From the NCBI GenBank assembly GCA_002205965.3, contig NADL03000691.1, positions 620,001-684,000 of the forward strand: DNA of 64,000 nt. The letters run 5' to 3'. The notes under the pieces are model-generated. The model had not been told where the DNA came from. It saw only the letters and a list, made by a program, of their open reading frames with translations, and made no database searches. This DNA comes from Kappaphycus alvarezii. Its lineage: Eukaryota; Rhodophyta; Florideophyceae; Gigartinales; Solieriaceae. Below, piece by piece: positions 33,955 through 44,660 of this stretch (within the stretch, counting starts at the first letter, position 1; every line of letters starts with the position of its first letter). Made by a program: the position numbers and the translations under genes.

Positions 33955-35240
33955 GTGACAGTTGTAAAATTCAGTACCATGAACTAGTTTTGCGCTACAA
34001 ATAAGGCTAATAGTAAATGGGGATTCAAAAGGGCTACATTTGCTGTAACAGATAAGCTGACTGATACCAGTCAACTTTTATGATAGATCGGATATACCTT
34101 CCAAGAGTAAAACACCCAAACGTTCCCCGCTTTTATGATAGTTTGCATGTACGTGAAAATCGGGGAACGTTTAGGTGGTTTACGTTTGAAAGATATTTTC
34201 GCCTGACGGATTGGTCTAAGGAAGAGGAACTCACCCACCACTACCGCATCACCAGCAGGGTGAAGTGTAGGCCCTGTACAGGCAAATCCATGGCAATCTC
34301 CGTTCTCGTAATAACCTCACCCGCGCGCCGATTTGACGCCTGCCAATAGACGCCTTCGGGGTTGAATATAATAGGGGCGGTTCCCGTAGAAGATAGGGGG
34401 TGCTTATTACCGATTGGTGACGTACGAGAGGGTTCCAGTAGACACGGAGGATTCATCGCAGACTTGCTAGTCTTGGGTACTGGGAGGAGTGGGGAGGACA
34501 ACTGAAACGGGAGAGGGATGAGCCATAAAAATTCCACCGCAAACACCCTACCGAATAGAGCACCCGCGGCTTGAAAAACAAGCCCTTCGCGTGCCATTAA
34601 GAACCTTGCAGACGGATGCGACGGCTACAGGCTGCACCGCGGACGTGGAAATTGCTAGTACTAACGACAGAAGAGGGGGAAGTTCAGGAAGTTTCATATT
34701 TGGACCGGAGTATCATTTCTCAAAGGGGGAATGCTAGGTGCTTCAATTTTTGAAAGATATAGTCGTTTGGTGACCGGAATATCCTAGAGGTTGGCCAGGG
34801 ATACTTCTTTTCACTAAAATTTCTCAAGATGGGGCCACATGTTCCCAAATGGATTGAGCATAGTAGATGTAAGCTTACACAAAAAGAAATCGCAACTCGA
34901 GCAGATCACCCTAGCTGTGTACCCTAAGAATCCCACGGAAAGATTGGGAGTTATAGTAATTGCAGTAACTAGGTTGAAGAAATCGATTTGGTTCTTTATT
35001 GTTTGAAAAGTGCGGTTCGGCTATCCCTCGGTGTGTGCTAGACGTGTTCAGGACTAGGTGGAATGCCCCAACTTCAGATTACAACTAATGCATTGGCCGT
35101 GAATTGCAGCTTTTTTCGTAAGCAGGGAAAACTCTACAACGCCTCATCTTTGCATGAGCCAGCTCGTTGCTGCAGACACAATTAAATTATATATTTACGA
35201 TATTCATGGAAGCAGTGCGTACTGTTGCGCGGAGAACTGC
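33955..35240 (+). repeat. Dispersed repeat with two nested insertions
   Basis: Inverted partner of 28290-28920. Compared with that copy it contains two additions. One is a block at about 34079-34640 that starts with a foldback hairpin centre (cacccaaacgttccccgc and its inverse). The other is the 74-bp short repeat at 34979-35052 with its duplicated target. The block holds a minus-strand frame at 34597-34241 of 118 codons with no recognisable motif. Confidence 0.6.
34979..35063 (+). repeat. 74-bp short interspersed repeat with 11-bp target duplication
   Basis: The core is flanked by actaggttgaa (34968-34978) and actaggtggaa (35053-35063), an 11-bp direct repeat with one mismatch. The paralogous site at 28437-28447, on the opposite strand, has the target once and no core, so it shows the empty site. 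The unit has no poly(A) tail or clear inverted ends. Confidence 0.75.
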
Positions 35241-37025
35241 GACATCCATACGTAAATCTGTCGAAAGAATTTCAAGAAAAGATCCATACGAAATTGAAGG
35301 AGAGATTATGATCATACGATAGGCGACCATTATCATATTGACGTGTACAGCAAGACCAAAGGTGACCAGCCGGTGTCCTTACTGTTAAAGTAATAGGGCT
35401 TTTCCTTGACGATGGCCTCACTGACACAACCTGTAATCAGGGTTCTGGCAACACCCTTGTCTCCTCTGCTTTAGCCCACGATCTTTTATCTCTAGATTCG
35501 AAAATGAGATTGGAGCACTCCCCGGAAAATATAGTTTTATGCCGTAGTAGTTGGCAATTTCTGCACAAGAGGGGCGGTGCTGATCTAAGTACATCCACAG
35601 AGATAAGAGAATTTGGTGCTTCATTTCAATAAAATTCTCATAAAGCTGTCCGCTAAATGAGGAAAAGCTTTGGTGTTTTACTAATTTAGAGGCATTGGTG
35701 GTTATTAACCGAAAGAGGCATGCCTAAGCATAGAGAGCAGACACGGGGTGACGTTGTTACAGGCCTGGCTTAAGGCCAGCCGCGAGACACGCGGCAGTCT
35801 CCTAAATGTTGAGATTCAGAGCCACCCTCACAGCTTAACTATATGCATTTATACCATAATACCTCTTCCGCTGCAGAGGAAGCACGCAATTTCAACCGAC
35901 TACAAACAAATAAGAAAATATTTATCCAATTCATGGAGAGAAGTCTTTCCTTTTGAGCAGCTGTATGCCACAGCATGAAAAAAAATCAACAACAGCAGTT
36001 CGTGGTACAGTGGTTCGGATGGAATTTATTCGATCAGACAACTGCATTGACGTGTATGTTCTCAGTTCACTACTCAGAGAGCACAGACGTGGCGTGACCC
36101 AGATATTATCATGGAAAAAACCAGACAGGATTGAGTTCGTAGAGATATTTGAAAATATCTGAACAGCCGGTGAGCAATGCCTATAGTATTGATTTTGCAT
36201 AGAGGGTTTACCTCATTCCAGAAAGATATGACGATGGCGACGTTCAATGGTGGGATGTTTTGAAATGTTCCAAGGGTAAATGAACAGTGTTCAAATTTCC
36301 ATGTTCTGCATCAGGGCAATTCCGAATGTAGTTATTTACGGCGACGAGAGAAACTCTAGATAAACAGTAGTGCACCGCGTTAAGTTTGGTACCAACGCCA
36401 GAAAAAACACTGAAATACAACTATGTAGTAAACCAAACGGGGTATCCGAAATTACTGGGACACACGCCTTGTGTATGGAATTTGATCTTCTTTGTTCGAT
36501 TCACACGGAGAATCTTAGACAATATAACTCATTTACAGCAATGAGTTTCTATAGAACATGTAGGACACGCAGTCAAGGAAGCTGCCTTCCTGTGCTAAAA
36601 GCGCAGTTGCTACCTACATACCATTGTTCTAAGAGCACCTGGTCCGCTTACATTTCACTCGTTTCTTTGGCGCCTTCCTTATTCCGCGATTAGCGCAGAT
36701 TGTCACAGCACTGCACAATATGCGCATCCAACTTGCTCTGTTATTCGCTGCAGAATGAAATTCTAATCTCTGGAAATATGTCCTATTGTTTTCGTTATCA
36801 CATCCAGATAACACCAACCGCCATGCTTCATATCATGGCACACAGAACTTTATTGAAAACTTTTCCTTTTTCAGCGGTAATAGTAGTGGAAACAGTCCGT
36901 TACGACTGTTTTTGTTCAACAATTTCTCAGAATTCCTCAGGAGCCTGTGGAACCTTGAACAAAATATCGCACTCAGAGAGAGTTGGAGATTAGGAAAACA
37001 CGGCCATGGGCGCCGGGATAATCTG
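35241..37025. other. No supported gene
   Basis: Several frames of 60-107 codons on both strands overlap at 35750-36990 without recognisable motifs. The segment from about 36700 to 37025 lies directly upstream of the secreted-protein gene and may hold its regulatory region. Confidence 0.4.
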
Positions 37026-37034
37026 TATATAAAG
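37026..37034 (+). promoter_or_regulatory. TATA box of the secreted-protein gene
   Basis: TATATAAAG lies 99 bp upstream of the chosen ATG. Transcription would be expected to start about 25-30 bp downstream, near 37058. That places the earlier in-frame ATG at 37043 outside the message and supports the ATG at 37133. Confidence 0.55.
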
Positions 37035-37132
37035 TGCCCGTCATGCGATCTTCGACACTGAGTCACAAAACATCCTCTCCGCTCAAACAACTGCACAAAA
37101 CGAAATCTACCATACTGCAATCGCCGAACACA

Positions 37133-37531
37133 ATGAATGCATTCTTCTCTCTGCTCGGACTCCTTGTGATCCTCGGATCGATTGATGGAAGCGTCGCCGC
37201 TTCGGTGCCAACCTCAGAGCGCTCCTTAGTCTGTCCTTGCGTCTGCCTGCCCGATTACTATCTCGCTGATTACTTGTGCTCCTCATCGTACGGATTCGGT
37301 TGCAAGGTGTTCGCTTGCAGCTACGGATTCACGTGCTGCAATCCCAAAGGAAAAGGAGGTGTTGTGATAGGAGATGTGACGACTGGGGATGGTGGCGACG
37401 GCGGGGATGGCGGTGACGGCGGGCAGGGCGGGAACGTGATCGGATCAGGGAATGCTAACGGGAGCGGTGATGGTGGCGATGGTGGCGATGGTGGCGACTC
37501 GGGTAGCATTGGCATCAACATTGGGCATTAA
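37133..37531 (+). CDS. Small secreted Cys-rich, Gly/Asp-rich protein
   Basis: 132 codons without introns. Residues 1-23 form a typical signal peptide: a short polar start, the hydrophobic core LLGLLVILG, and small residues VAA before the likely cut. The mature part has eight cysteines between residues 34 and 69, starting with CPCVC and ending with CC and including two YGF-C-like segments, which suggests disulfide bonding. Residues 85-125 are two blocks of GDG/GGD repeats separated by a GQGGNVIGSGNANGS linker, and the protein ends NIGH. The gene is more GC-rich than its flanks. The likely role is an extracellular-matrix or cell-wall protein; this is inference, since I do not recognise the family. 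An in-frame ATG at 37043 would add 30 residues but lies too close to the TATA box. This is the most convincing host gene in the window. Confidence 0.65.
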   Translation: MNAFFSLLGLLVILGSIDGSVAASVPTSERSLVCPCVCLPDYYLADYLCSSSYGFGCKVFACSYGFTCCNPKGKGGVVIGDVTTGDGGDGGDGGDGGQGGNVIGSGNANGSGDGGDGGDGGDSGSIGINIGH

Positions 37532-37534
37532 AAG

Positions 37535-37876
37535 CATGGTGGGTACGGCCATCGTGATGCTACAATGGAGTTTTAGTGTTTCAATGACGCTCGCTCACTC
37601 ATCCCCTTGCAGAACACAAGTTCGTGGATGTAGGTGAGGGAGGGGAATTATTTAGAAAACTTTAGATTGGGAGACTGAGATTTCTAAAGATCGAGTGAGT
37701 GCTGTTCGGTCAGCCTGTGTCATACCAAGCCCGATTACCCAAATATTGTCAGGCACTTGTACCTTCTCAAAGCTTGCGATTTCTCTGCAACAGGCGTTTA
37801 GTCAACCCGTCATTTCGATCCCCCTCGCTAGAAGTGTCAGTCGACAAAGTGAACTATCCCATTATTTCTCCCTTTA
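37535..37876. other. No gene; target region of gypsy element 2
   Basis: The sequence from about 37690 to 37876 resembles part of 33310-33360 (agaagtgtcag-cga-aaactaccccat), another dispersed repeat. It ends in the duplicated target gtgag. Confidence 0.4.
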
Positions 37877-37881
37877 GTGAG

Positions 37882-38602
37882 TGATGTGCGCAAATTCGCA
37901 CACGAAAAAAATCTAGATGAGGACCATGATTGTATACAGTATCGGAATTGGGAAGATATTTTACAGTTTTTGAATTTGCAAGATATTTTTAATTTGGGTG
38001 AGTGTGTCAAATTCGTCGGTTGATTTTTTTCATTTTAGGACACGCTGTCATAGTAGATGTCAGTACAGTTCCAGGTTGTGGGTGATACTACAAGTAGCTC
38101 TGAAAGGTCTATATAATGGCCACATCAATTCCCACCCCTGGCCGATGGGTGGCTGGCATGGGTATGGCACCTAGATATTTACCTTGAGGAAATATCTTCT
38201 AATAGTCTCTCTGGTTCACACGATTACCGTGAATACATTTTATGGTTATTAGTATGTTTGTTTGAGACTTTTGGGGTAGCCTAAAGTCTATATAAGCCGA
38301 GTAAACTGCTTCCTTTAGTGGAGGTGAAGCAAGTTGGTAGACAACTTCAAGCCAAGTCCCGAGTAGTAGGAAGTTGAGAGTCAACTTCAGAGCCAAGAAA
38401 ACTTTTTCTTACGCTAGTCGCAGAGCGTCGGTGGTAGACCCTGCCCCTTTTACACTTGCTTTTAGCTTTCTCAACTCTCTTCTATATACACTCCCTTTTG
38501 TTCGTTCAACAATACCACGGTAGCACTTTTGTCGCTCGCAACACCTCCTTCTCAGAGTTATTGGTTCTGAAGATCTCTTCCCCCGCCGATTTACCCCTAT
38601 CA
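37882..38602 (+). repeat. 5' LTR of gypsy element 2
   Basis: Starts TGATGTGCGC and ends CCCCTATCA, 721 bp. It has a TATA box at 38289-38296. Directly followed by TT and the putative primer-binding site TGGTACTCTTGTGGAGGG. Confidence 0.95.
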
Positions 38603-38690
38603 TTTGGTACTCTTGTGGAGGGGGTTGCACCCGAGTTATTGAGTTGAGCAGTAGTAAGGAACACTTCGGGGGGATTTCTTTTCTGTAATC

Positions 38691-39605
38691 ATGGATCTCA
38701 ACGCTGCTCGTATAACGTTCACAAGGGGCAAGACTGAAGACGTTGAGGAGTTTCTTTACACATATGTCAACGTTGTGATGCGTGAGAAGGGCGATGAAGA
38801 GAAGGCCGCAAGTATCTTCGCCTATCTTCATGGTGACGCAAAGCACAAATATAAGTCCAAGTTTATCGACGGGTGGTCTTTAACGGGAATGGGCGTAACT
38901 TCGGTGAGGTATGTGAGTGGCTTGTGAAAGAGTATGCTAAGGAGGTAGAACCAGATGAGATGATTCGTACCGCCATAGAGGCCCGGCTCAACTTCGACGA
39001 TTTGTTAAGCTCATTGGTGTACTTGTGTGATCTTTATGAAAGGCTGGGTTCAACGCCCAAGCAAGTACGGAATGCTGCGTAAGGCGGCTATGGGGGATAA
39101 GCGGCTCTCCGATTTCCTCCTCATCAAGGGCCCTCACACTTTTGATGAACTGAAGGGTACCATAGTAGAATTTGTCAAAAATTCGGAGACGTTTCAGTCA
39201 CTGAGTGAGGTACCGAGGGAAACCCGCACATCGATGTCTATCGTACATCCTGAAAAGAATTATCAAAGGCCGGCTACTAGTGCAGCGGCATTAGAATCTG
39301 TCAGGAGCGATGTCAAAAACTTGGAAGAAAGGTTGGAAACCCGATTCGATAATCGACTTGACATGATAACCCGCAGTTGGAAAGCCTTACTCTTACCATT
39401 AAGAAGAACCAGTCTGGGGCCCCTAAGGCCGCAAAGTCTGTTCTTACTGTCACAAGCCTGGACACTTTGCAAACAGGTGTCCTGATAATCCACATAGAAA
39501 CACTCGTTGTGCAAAGTGCGGTCGATATGGGCATCATGAAAGTAACTGCTGGTCTAAAGACAACAGAAGAGCAAATTTATCGGAAGCAAGGAGTGAGTCA
39601 GGACC
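38691..39605 (+). pseudogene. Gag of gypsy element 2, frameshifted
   Basis: It starts with the same MDLNAARITF as gypsy element 1. A missing C near 38880 (ggtctttaacgg against ggtctcttaacgg) breaks the frame. Further one-base losses follow near 39040-39055 (atgaaaggc, agcaagtac) and in the zinc-knuckle region (39440-39480), where the first CCHC motif is lost. The same gene is intact in gypsy element 1. Confidence 0.85.
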
Positions 39606-39609
39606 AGAG

Positions 39610-41530
39610 GTGAAAATCTTACAAAATAGAAGGGATCAAAGGTTGACGGATGCCGGTAACGTATCCATCGCTGAAGAGATTAGTCAAGTCAATGTGACAA
39701 AAAGGGATGGGGAAGGGAACATTTTATCGAAGAAACCTAGGCTAGAGTATGGAATGCTGGAGCATATCCCAGCACCTGTACCTCCTCGAACCAAGAGGTC
39801 TGATCAAGTTGTTCCAGGAGTGGGAGTCACTCCGGCCAAGAAGACGAAAAAGAGTAAGAAAGTTAAGAGTATCTCTAAGGACGTACTAGAGTATGTGAAG
39901 AGGTACAATTTGGTGGCTGAGCTTGCATCGGCCCCAACTGGGATAACGTTTGGTCAACTTTTGAGGGGCGACGCAGAGGATGCGAGAAAAGAACTCAAAA
40001 AAATTATCAGGTCTAATAAGTCCGCTAAGGGTAAGAAACTGTTTCTTCAATCGGCCTCGACAGCACCAAGACGTCTTAAGCTGGTACCAGTCAAAGTATT
40101 GGGTATGAAAACCCAAGCTCTCTTCGATTCGGGTGCTGTTCCAAACCTCATTTCAGAAACTTTGGTGACAGATCTAGGTCTCGAAATTACTCCAACGACT
40201 CGAAAAATAACTGTAGCGGATGGAACCGTCTCAAAATGCATGGGCACTGTTGACAAGGTTTCCGTGTTCTTTGGGGACTCTAAAGTTGATGTAGACTTTC
40301 TTGTCATGCCGGATCTCCCTTTCGATGCAATCATTGGCTGCCCCACAATGGAAAGACTAGGAACATGCATTGACTTGGGCAACCAAATGGTTTCAGTTAA
40401 TATTGACGGCAGAACCGTGAAGATGCCCCTGGATTTCGACAAAAGCACGCATCCTGAAGATTTAAAAGAAACGGACAGTGAAGATTTCACTTCTAGCTAT
40501 GACAGCGAAGATTCGGAACCAACTAACACTTTCGGAAGTGGAAAAGGGTACCCTCGGGGGTTAATGAACATGGCATGGGACGATTATGATTCCGGGTTTG
40601 AAACAGATGACGACTGGAATTCTAGGATAAGTTTGAAACCCGAATGTGTTTCTTTTTGCGATGATATCGAATCAAAGGACAGAATTCGGAGCATGAAAGA
40701 AGATTACCTTTGCAAAGAAAATAAGAATACGTCGAATTCCATATATGAAGATGTGAGCACGACGGAAGAGGTCCTTCAAAATATTGAGGTTGAGGATCAA
40801 GAAGAAAAGGGCGCCAAATGGCAGAAATCCAAGGAAAAGTGCAGCACCTTCCCGCCCCGCCTCACTGAAAATATCCGACATGTTAACATCTTCCGAAGTA
40901 ATTGCATGGAGCGTTTCAGATTTAAGACAAGCAAGTGTACCGGTTACTCACTCGTTCGAACTTACCGACACTCAACCGATTTACCACAAGCCTAGACGTC
41001 AACCGCCAAAATATGACCAATTTATCTCAGAAAATGTTACAAGTATGCTGAAAAATGATATTATTCGACCAGTTTCATCCCCATGGTCGTTTCCAGTTGT
41101 GGTCGCACCAAAGAAGGATGGAAAGCTGCGTTTTTGCGTCGATTACCGACAACTGAACCAGAGAATGATACCCGATCGATTTCCGATTCCGAACATGGAG
41201 GAGATCCTCGAGGACCTGAAGGACGGGAGATATTTCACCTCAATTGACCTTTACACTGGCTATTGGCAGATTCCATTGGATGAAAAATGTAAGGAAAAAA
41301 CAACCTTTACCAGCAAAGCCGGTACGTTCAGGTTCGAAGTGATGCCTTTTGGTCTCATGAATGCACCAGCTACATTCCAAAGAATGATGAACGAGGTTTT
41401 GAAAGGACTTCCATTCGCAAGAGTCTATATCGATGATGTCGTCATATTCTCAGAAACATTGGATCAGCACATCTCGCACGTCAAGACAGTTGTGGAGAGG
41501 ATATCGGAGTATAGCTTGAAAATTAATTGA
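39610..41530 (+). pseudogene. Protease and reverse transcriptase of gypsy element 2
   Basis: An open frame from 39610 runs through the basic linker, the protease motif LFDSGA (near 40125), AIIGCPTM and an acidic segment with DSEDFTSSYDSED. It leaves the RT frame near 40880 because of one extra base (gacatgttaac against gactgttaac in element 1). The RT frame (to 41530) contains [63 protein letters not shown] and the catalytic YIDD. A one-base loss at about 41520 ends it before SKCFFA. RT copies the element RNA into DNA inside the particle. Confidence 0.9.
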
Positions 41531-43626
41531 GCAAATGCTTCTTTGCGAAAACTTCTATCCAATTACTCGGTCATATCGTCGACCAAGAGGGAATTAGAGT
41601 GGATCCAGAGAAAACGAAAAAAATAAAGTTGGCACCAAGGCCCGCTTCAAAGACGGAGGTCCGAAGCTTCTTAGGACTGGCCTCATATTACAGAAGATTT
41701 ATCAAAGATTTCGCCAAGACTGCAGCACCGTTACATGCCAGCACTACGAAGAACGGAAAATTTACTGGAACAAGGAAATGGAAACTGCATTTCAGGAGCT
41801 TAAAGATAAGCTATGTGTCCCCCAGTTCTCATGTACCCAGATTTCAAGAGACCATTCGTTGTGGAGACAGATGCCTCAGAACGGTCTTTGGGTGCCGTTT
41901 TGTCCCAAAAAGATGAAAACGGAAGACTACACCCTGTTCAATTCGCAAGCCGAACTCTGAATGATGCGGAAAAGAGATACTCAGTCTGCGAAAAGAAGCG
42001 CTAGCTGTCGTCTTCGCGCTGAAAAAGTTTCGCGTATACCTTTTATCACTCGAGAAATTTGTCTTGATAACTGATCACCAGGCACTTAACAGCATTCCAA
42101 AAGAAGGATGTACATCACCGCTTGGCCCGATGGCTCGACATTTTCGCAGAATATCGGTTTGAAATTGTGTATAGACCCGGACGCAATAATCAGCCTGCCG
42201 ATTACCTATCCCGCTTGAGGGACGCACTGATTCCAAATGAAAAAGCTTCGGAGGACATCGTCGGAGTCGCCGAGTTGCAGTTGCCGAACGATAACGAGTA
42301 CGAAGCTAATATTCACGGACTGATCAAATTCCTCGATGGACTAGAAATGAGAAAGGTTGATCTTGAACCAGAAATTGGGTACGCAGGAATCAAAAGGCTT
42401 TTACATTGTGGAATGGGAAACTTTCCGGCACACTAAAGCCGGTCCCCGACTAGTGGCCCCTTTGAAAGAAAGAATGAAGATCTTGAGGACTTTCCATGAT
42501 GAGCTAGGGCATTGGGATCTCGAAACAACCAAAAAATTCGTAACTGAGAGATTCTGGTGGCCCGGTATCCATAAGGACGTCTATATTTCGTGAAAAGCTG
42601 CGACAACTGCCAAAAATTCACTCCAATACGGAAGTATAAGACAACTCTAAGTTTTCCAGTTTCTCTCTTTGAAACCTTCTCAATTGACTTCGCGGCCCGT
42701 TCAAGGAAACTTCTTCCGGAAACAAATATCTCCTTATAGTGGAACATCTTACTGGATGGCCAATAGCAGTTGCAGTGAGGAGGCAAATGCTGAGTGGTAC
42801 TGAGATTCATCGAAAAAGAAATAATTGAACCGTTTGGTCTTCCAAAAAGGATCATCTCGGATAACGCCCTTTGTTTTACTGCAACTTCACTGCTTCGTTT
42901 TTTGGAAGAGAAAGGGATTCAGCTGAAGACCGTTCTCGCATACGCTCCTATGTCCAACGGGAAAGCGGAGAGGATGGTTGGAACCATCAAACGAGCAATA
43001 TCGAAAACTATGTCGGAGAATGAAATCCAGTGGAAGATGCCTTACCAAAAGTGTTATACGGCTATCGTCGAAGAAGAGGAAGAAATGGACGCTCACCATT
43101 CGAGCTAATGTACGGAAGGGCTCCTAGAATGTTACAGAGAGACATGGAAACAAATATTATCGATGAAGAGAGTAGGGAAGTTGAACTACTGGCCACCGAA
43201 GGCTGGAGATCACACCGCGCGCTAACACAGACAAGAAATAAGGATGCAGAACCTGCAGTCAGAACCTTTTCAGTTGGCTCTAAAGTACTTGTAGTACATG
43301 GAAAAGCAATGCAGCAGGCTGTGAAGTGGCCGGCCTTCCAAACCAAGTACTCGAACCCTTGCATCGTCACGGAGGAAAGACACCCGCACTATCAGCTCTG
43401 TTCAAGCTCAGGGAAGAGATCAAGGAGGGCCATCCATGCACGTCGTCTGGTCCCTTACCATCAGAGGCCTGAAGAATTCCTTCTCACACAGGACTATGCG
43501 CAACCACGGGGCATACTCATCTTTAACTATAGAATGATTCCTATGGGAGGAAAAAGGGCCTGGGAATGGATCATCTCGATTACGGGACTACTACGAACTC
43601 CACGTAATCATCCATTTCTACATTAA
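41531..43626 (+). pseudogene. RNase H, integrase and Pol C-terminus of gypsy element 2
   Basis: Recognisable in order: LLGHIVD and FLGLASYYRRFIKDFA (RT thumb), ETDASERSLGAVLSQ and EKRYSVCEK (RNase H), DYLSRL, HDELGHW with CDNCQKF (integrase HHCC zinc motif, 42490-42620), DFAGP-like sequence (first catalytic Asp), ISDNALCF (second, near 42860) and NGKAERMVG (catalytic Glu, near 42965). A final open frame at 43030-43626 contains SPFELMYGRAPRML and a TFSVGSKVLVVHG segment like the C-terminal domain of gypsy integrases. At least four frameshifts separate these pieces. Confidence 0.85.
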
Positions 43627-43999
43627 TATATGCCTATGTTTTCGTACGTTGAACGGACCATTGCTACCTGAAGAAGATTTCCGACTATTAATAAGAGTTC
43701 TATTTTCATTCCAAAACGGAAGGTTCACGGAAGCAGGTCCAGAGTTTGTGGAGGTAATATATCATTACTCTATAGGAAGATATGGAATGGTAGCTGCTGG
43801 AGACTTGTCGCAAACGTATCTGAATATTATCCGTCCAATTTACGTATTTCTCAAGAACAACCAAGACGTGCGACTGAGAGGTTACGCCTTACCCCCGGAT
43901 ATGGAATACAGCTGGTCCCGTATCCTCTATGGGAACCTTACGTTTCTCCGCCACAAATTGGGAACGTTGGAGGCGGCGAGGATCCTCCTGAAGCAGTGA
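43538..43999 (+). CDS. Accessory ORF A of gypsy element 2
   Basis: This frame is open from 43538, after a TGA, to TGA 43997-43999 and has no ATG near its beginning. It may therefore be a C-terminal part of Pol reached by a now-mutated frame, or start at a non-ATG codon. It encodes ICLCFRTLNGP, a conserved ED-x-RVLFSF segment, PEF, IGRYG and IIRPI, and ends LLKQ. Its first two-thirds align with accessory ORF B downstream, so the two are paralogues. It occupies the place where some retroelements have env, but no signal peptide or membrane anchor is evident. I do not recognise the family. Confidence 0.5.
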   Translation, partial: FLWEEKGPGNGSSRLRDYYELHVIIHFYINICLCFRTLNGPLLPEEDFRLLIRVLFSFQNGRFTEAGPEFVEVIYHYSIGRYGMVAAGDLSQTYLNIIRPIYVFLKNNQDVRLRGYALPPDMEYSWSRILYGNLTFLRHKLGTLEAARILLKQ

Positions 44000-44627
44000 T
44001 GATGACCAGAGGAGGACCTTCAGGAGACAACAACCCGCCCAGAAGAGGTTCCGGTCGTCCCCCGAGAGGACCTCGTGCAGGTCCCAGTACGTCAGGAGCT
44101 GGTCGCGGCCATTCATCGGGACCGTCCACCACAACTTCATCTCTAGCTCTCTTCACAACCATGCACAGCATACAGTCGGAAGAAGAAGATTATCTTTTTG
44201 GCTGCGCAATATCTCCGAGGATGCGAACGATGCACAGGTCATTTCTTATTTCATGATAAGCATCTGTTTATGTTTTAGGGCGCTACATGGACCGCACTTA
44301 TCTTACGAAGATTCGTTCTTGATGATGCGCGTCTTCTTTTCTTATCGGCATCCATTCCTCCGGCATCTTCCAGAAGAGTTTGCATATGACATATATTTTT
44401 TCACTCTTGGAAGATTCGGAAGAGTCACGGAAGAAGAATGTATTCAACCCCACCTCGATGTGATCAAACCAATATGTGAGGCTATGCTACAAAGTGAGGT
44501 ACCAGTAATGCGAACCTACTTTTTAGAGCATCATATTGGTAATCAGTTGCATCCGTACCCGTTTGAGAGACCATACATTTTATCAATAAGACAGCGAACA
44601 CTAACGGAAGCAGAAGAAGAGCAGTGA
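43999..44627 (+). pseudogene. Accessory ORF B of gypsy element 2 (one indel)
   Basis: The ATG at 43999 overlaps the stop of ORF A (TGATG), and a second ATG follows at once. The first 60 residues are rich in Arg, Gly, Pro and Ser (RRGSGRPPRGPRAGPSTSG) and probably disordered. After a Glu-rich SEEED segment one base appears to be lost in a T run near 44200. The following frame encodes ICLCFRALHGP, ED-x-MRVFFSY, PEEF, LGRFG and VIKPIC, matching ORF A, and then GNQLHPYPFERP and a Glu-rich end at 44627. The end is also present, in diverged form, in gypsy element 1. Function unknown. Confidence 0.5.
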
Positions 44628-44660
44628 CGAGTCGGGACGTTCGCCTTGAGCGAGAGGGCG

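Noticed and set aside
34241-34597. 118-codon minus-strand frame inside an insertion block
   Set aside because: No recognisable motif and no second copy. The insertion context makes a host gene unlikely.
37321-37521. Proline/serine-rich minus-strand frame
   Set aside because: It is the mirror of the GDG-repeat part of the secreted-protein gene on the plus strand, which has the signal peptide and promoter.
40784-40995. Programmed frameshift between Gag-protease and reverse transcriptase
   Set aside because: Gypsy element 1 is continuous at the same place, so one inserted base in element 2 is the simpler explanation.
43538-44627. env gene in gypsy element 2
   Set aside because: The two ORFs are in the env position but show no signal peptide, transmembrane anchor or furin-like site, and they are homologous to each other.
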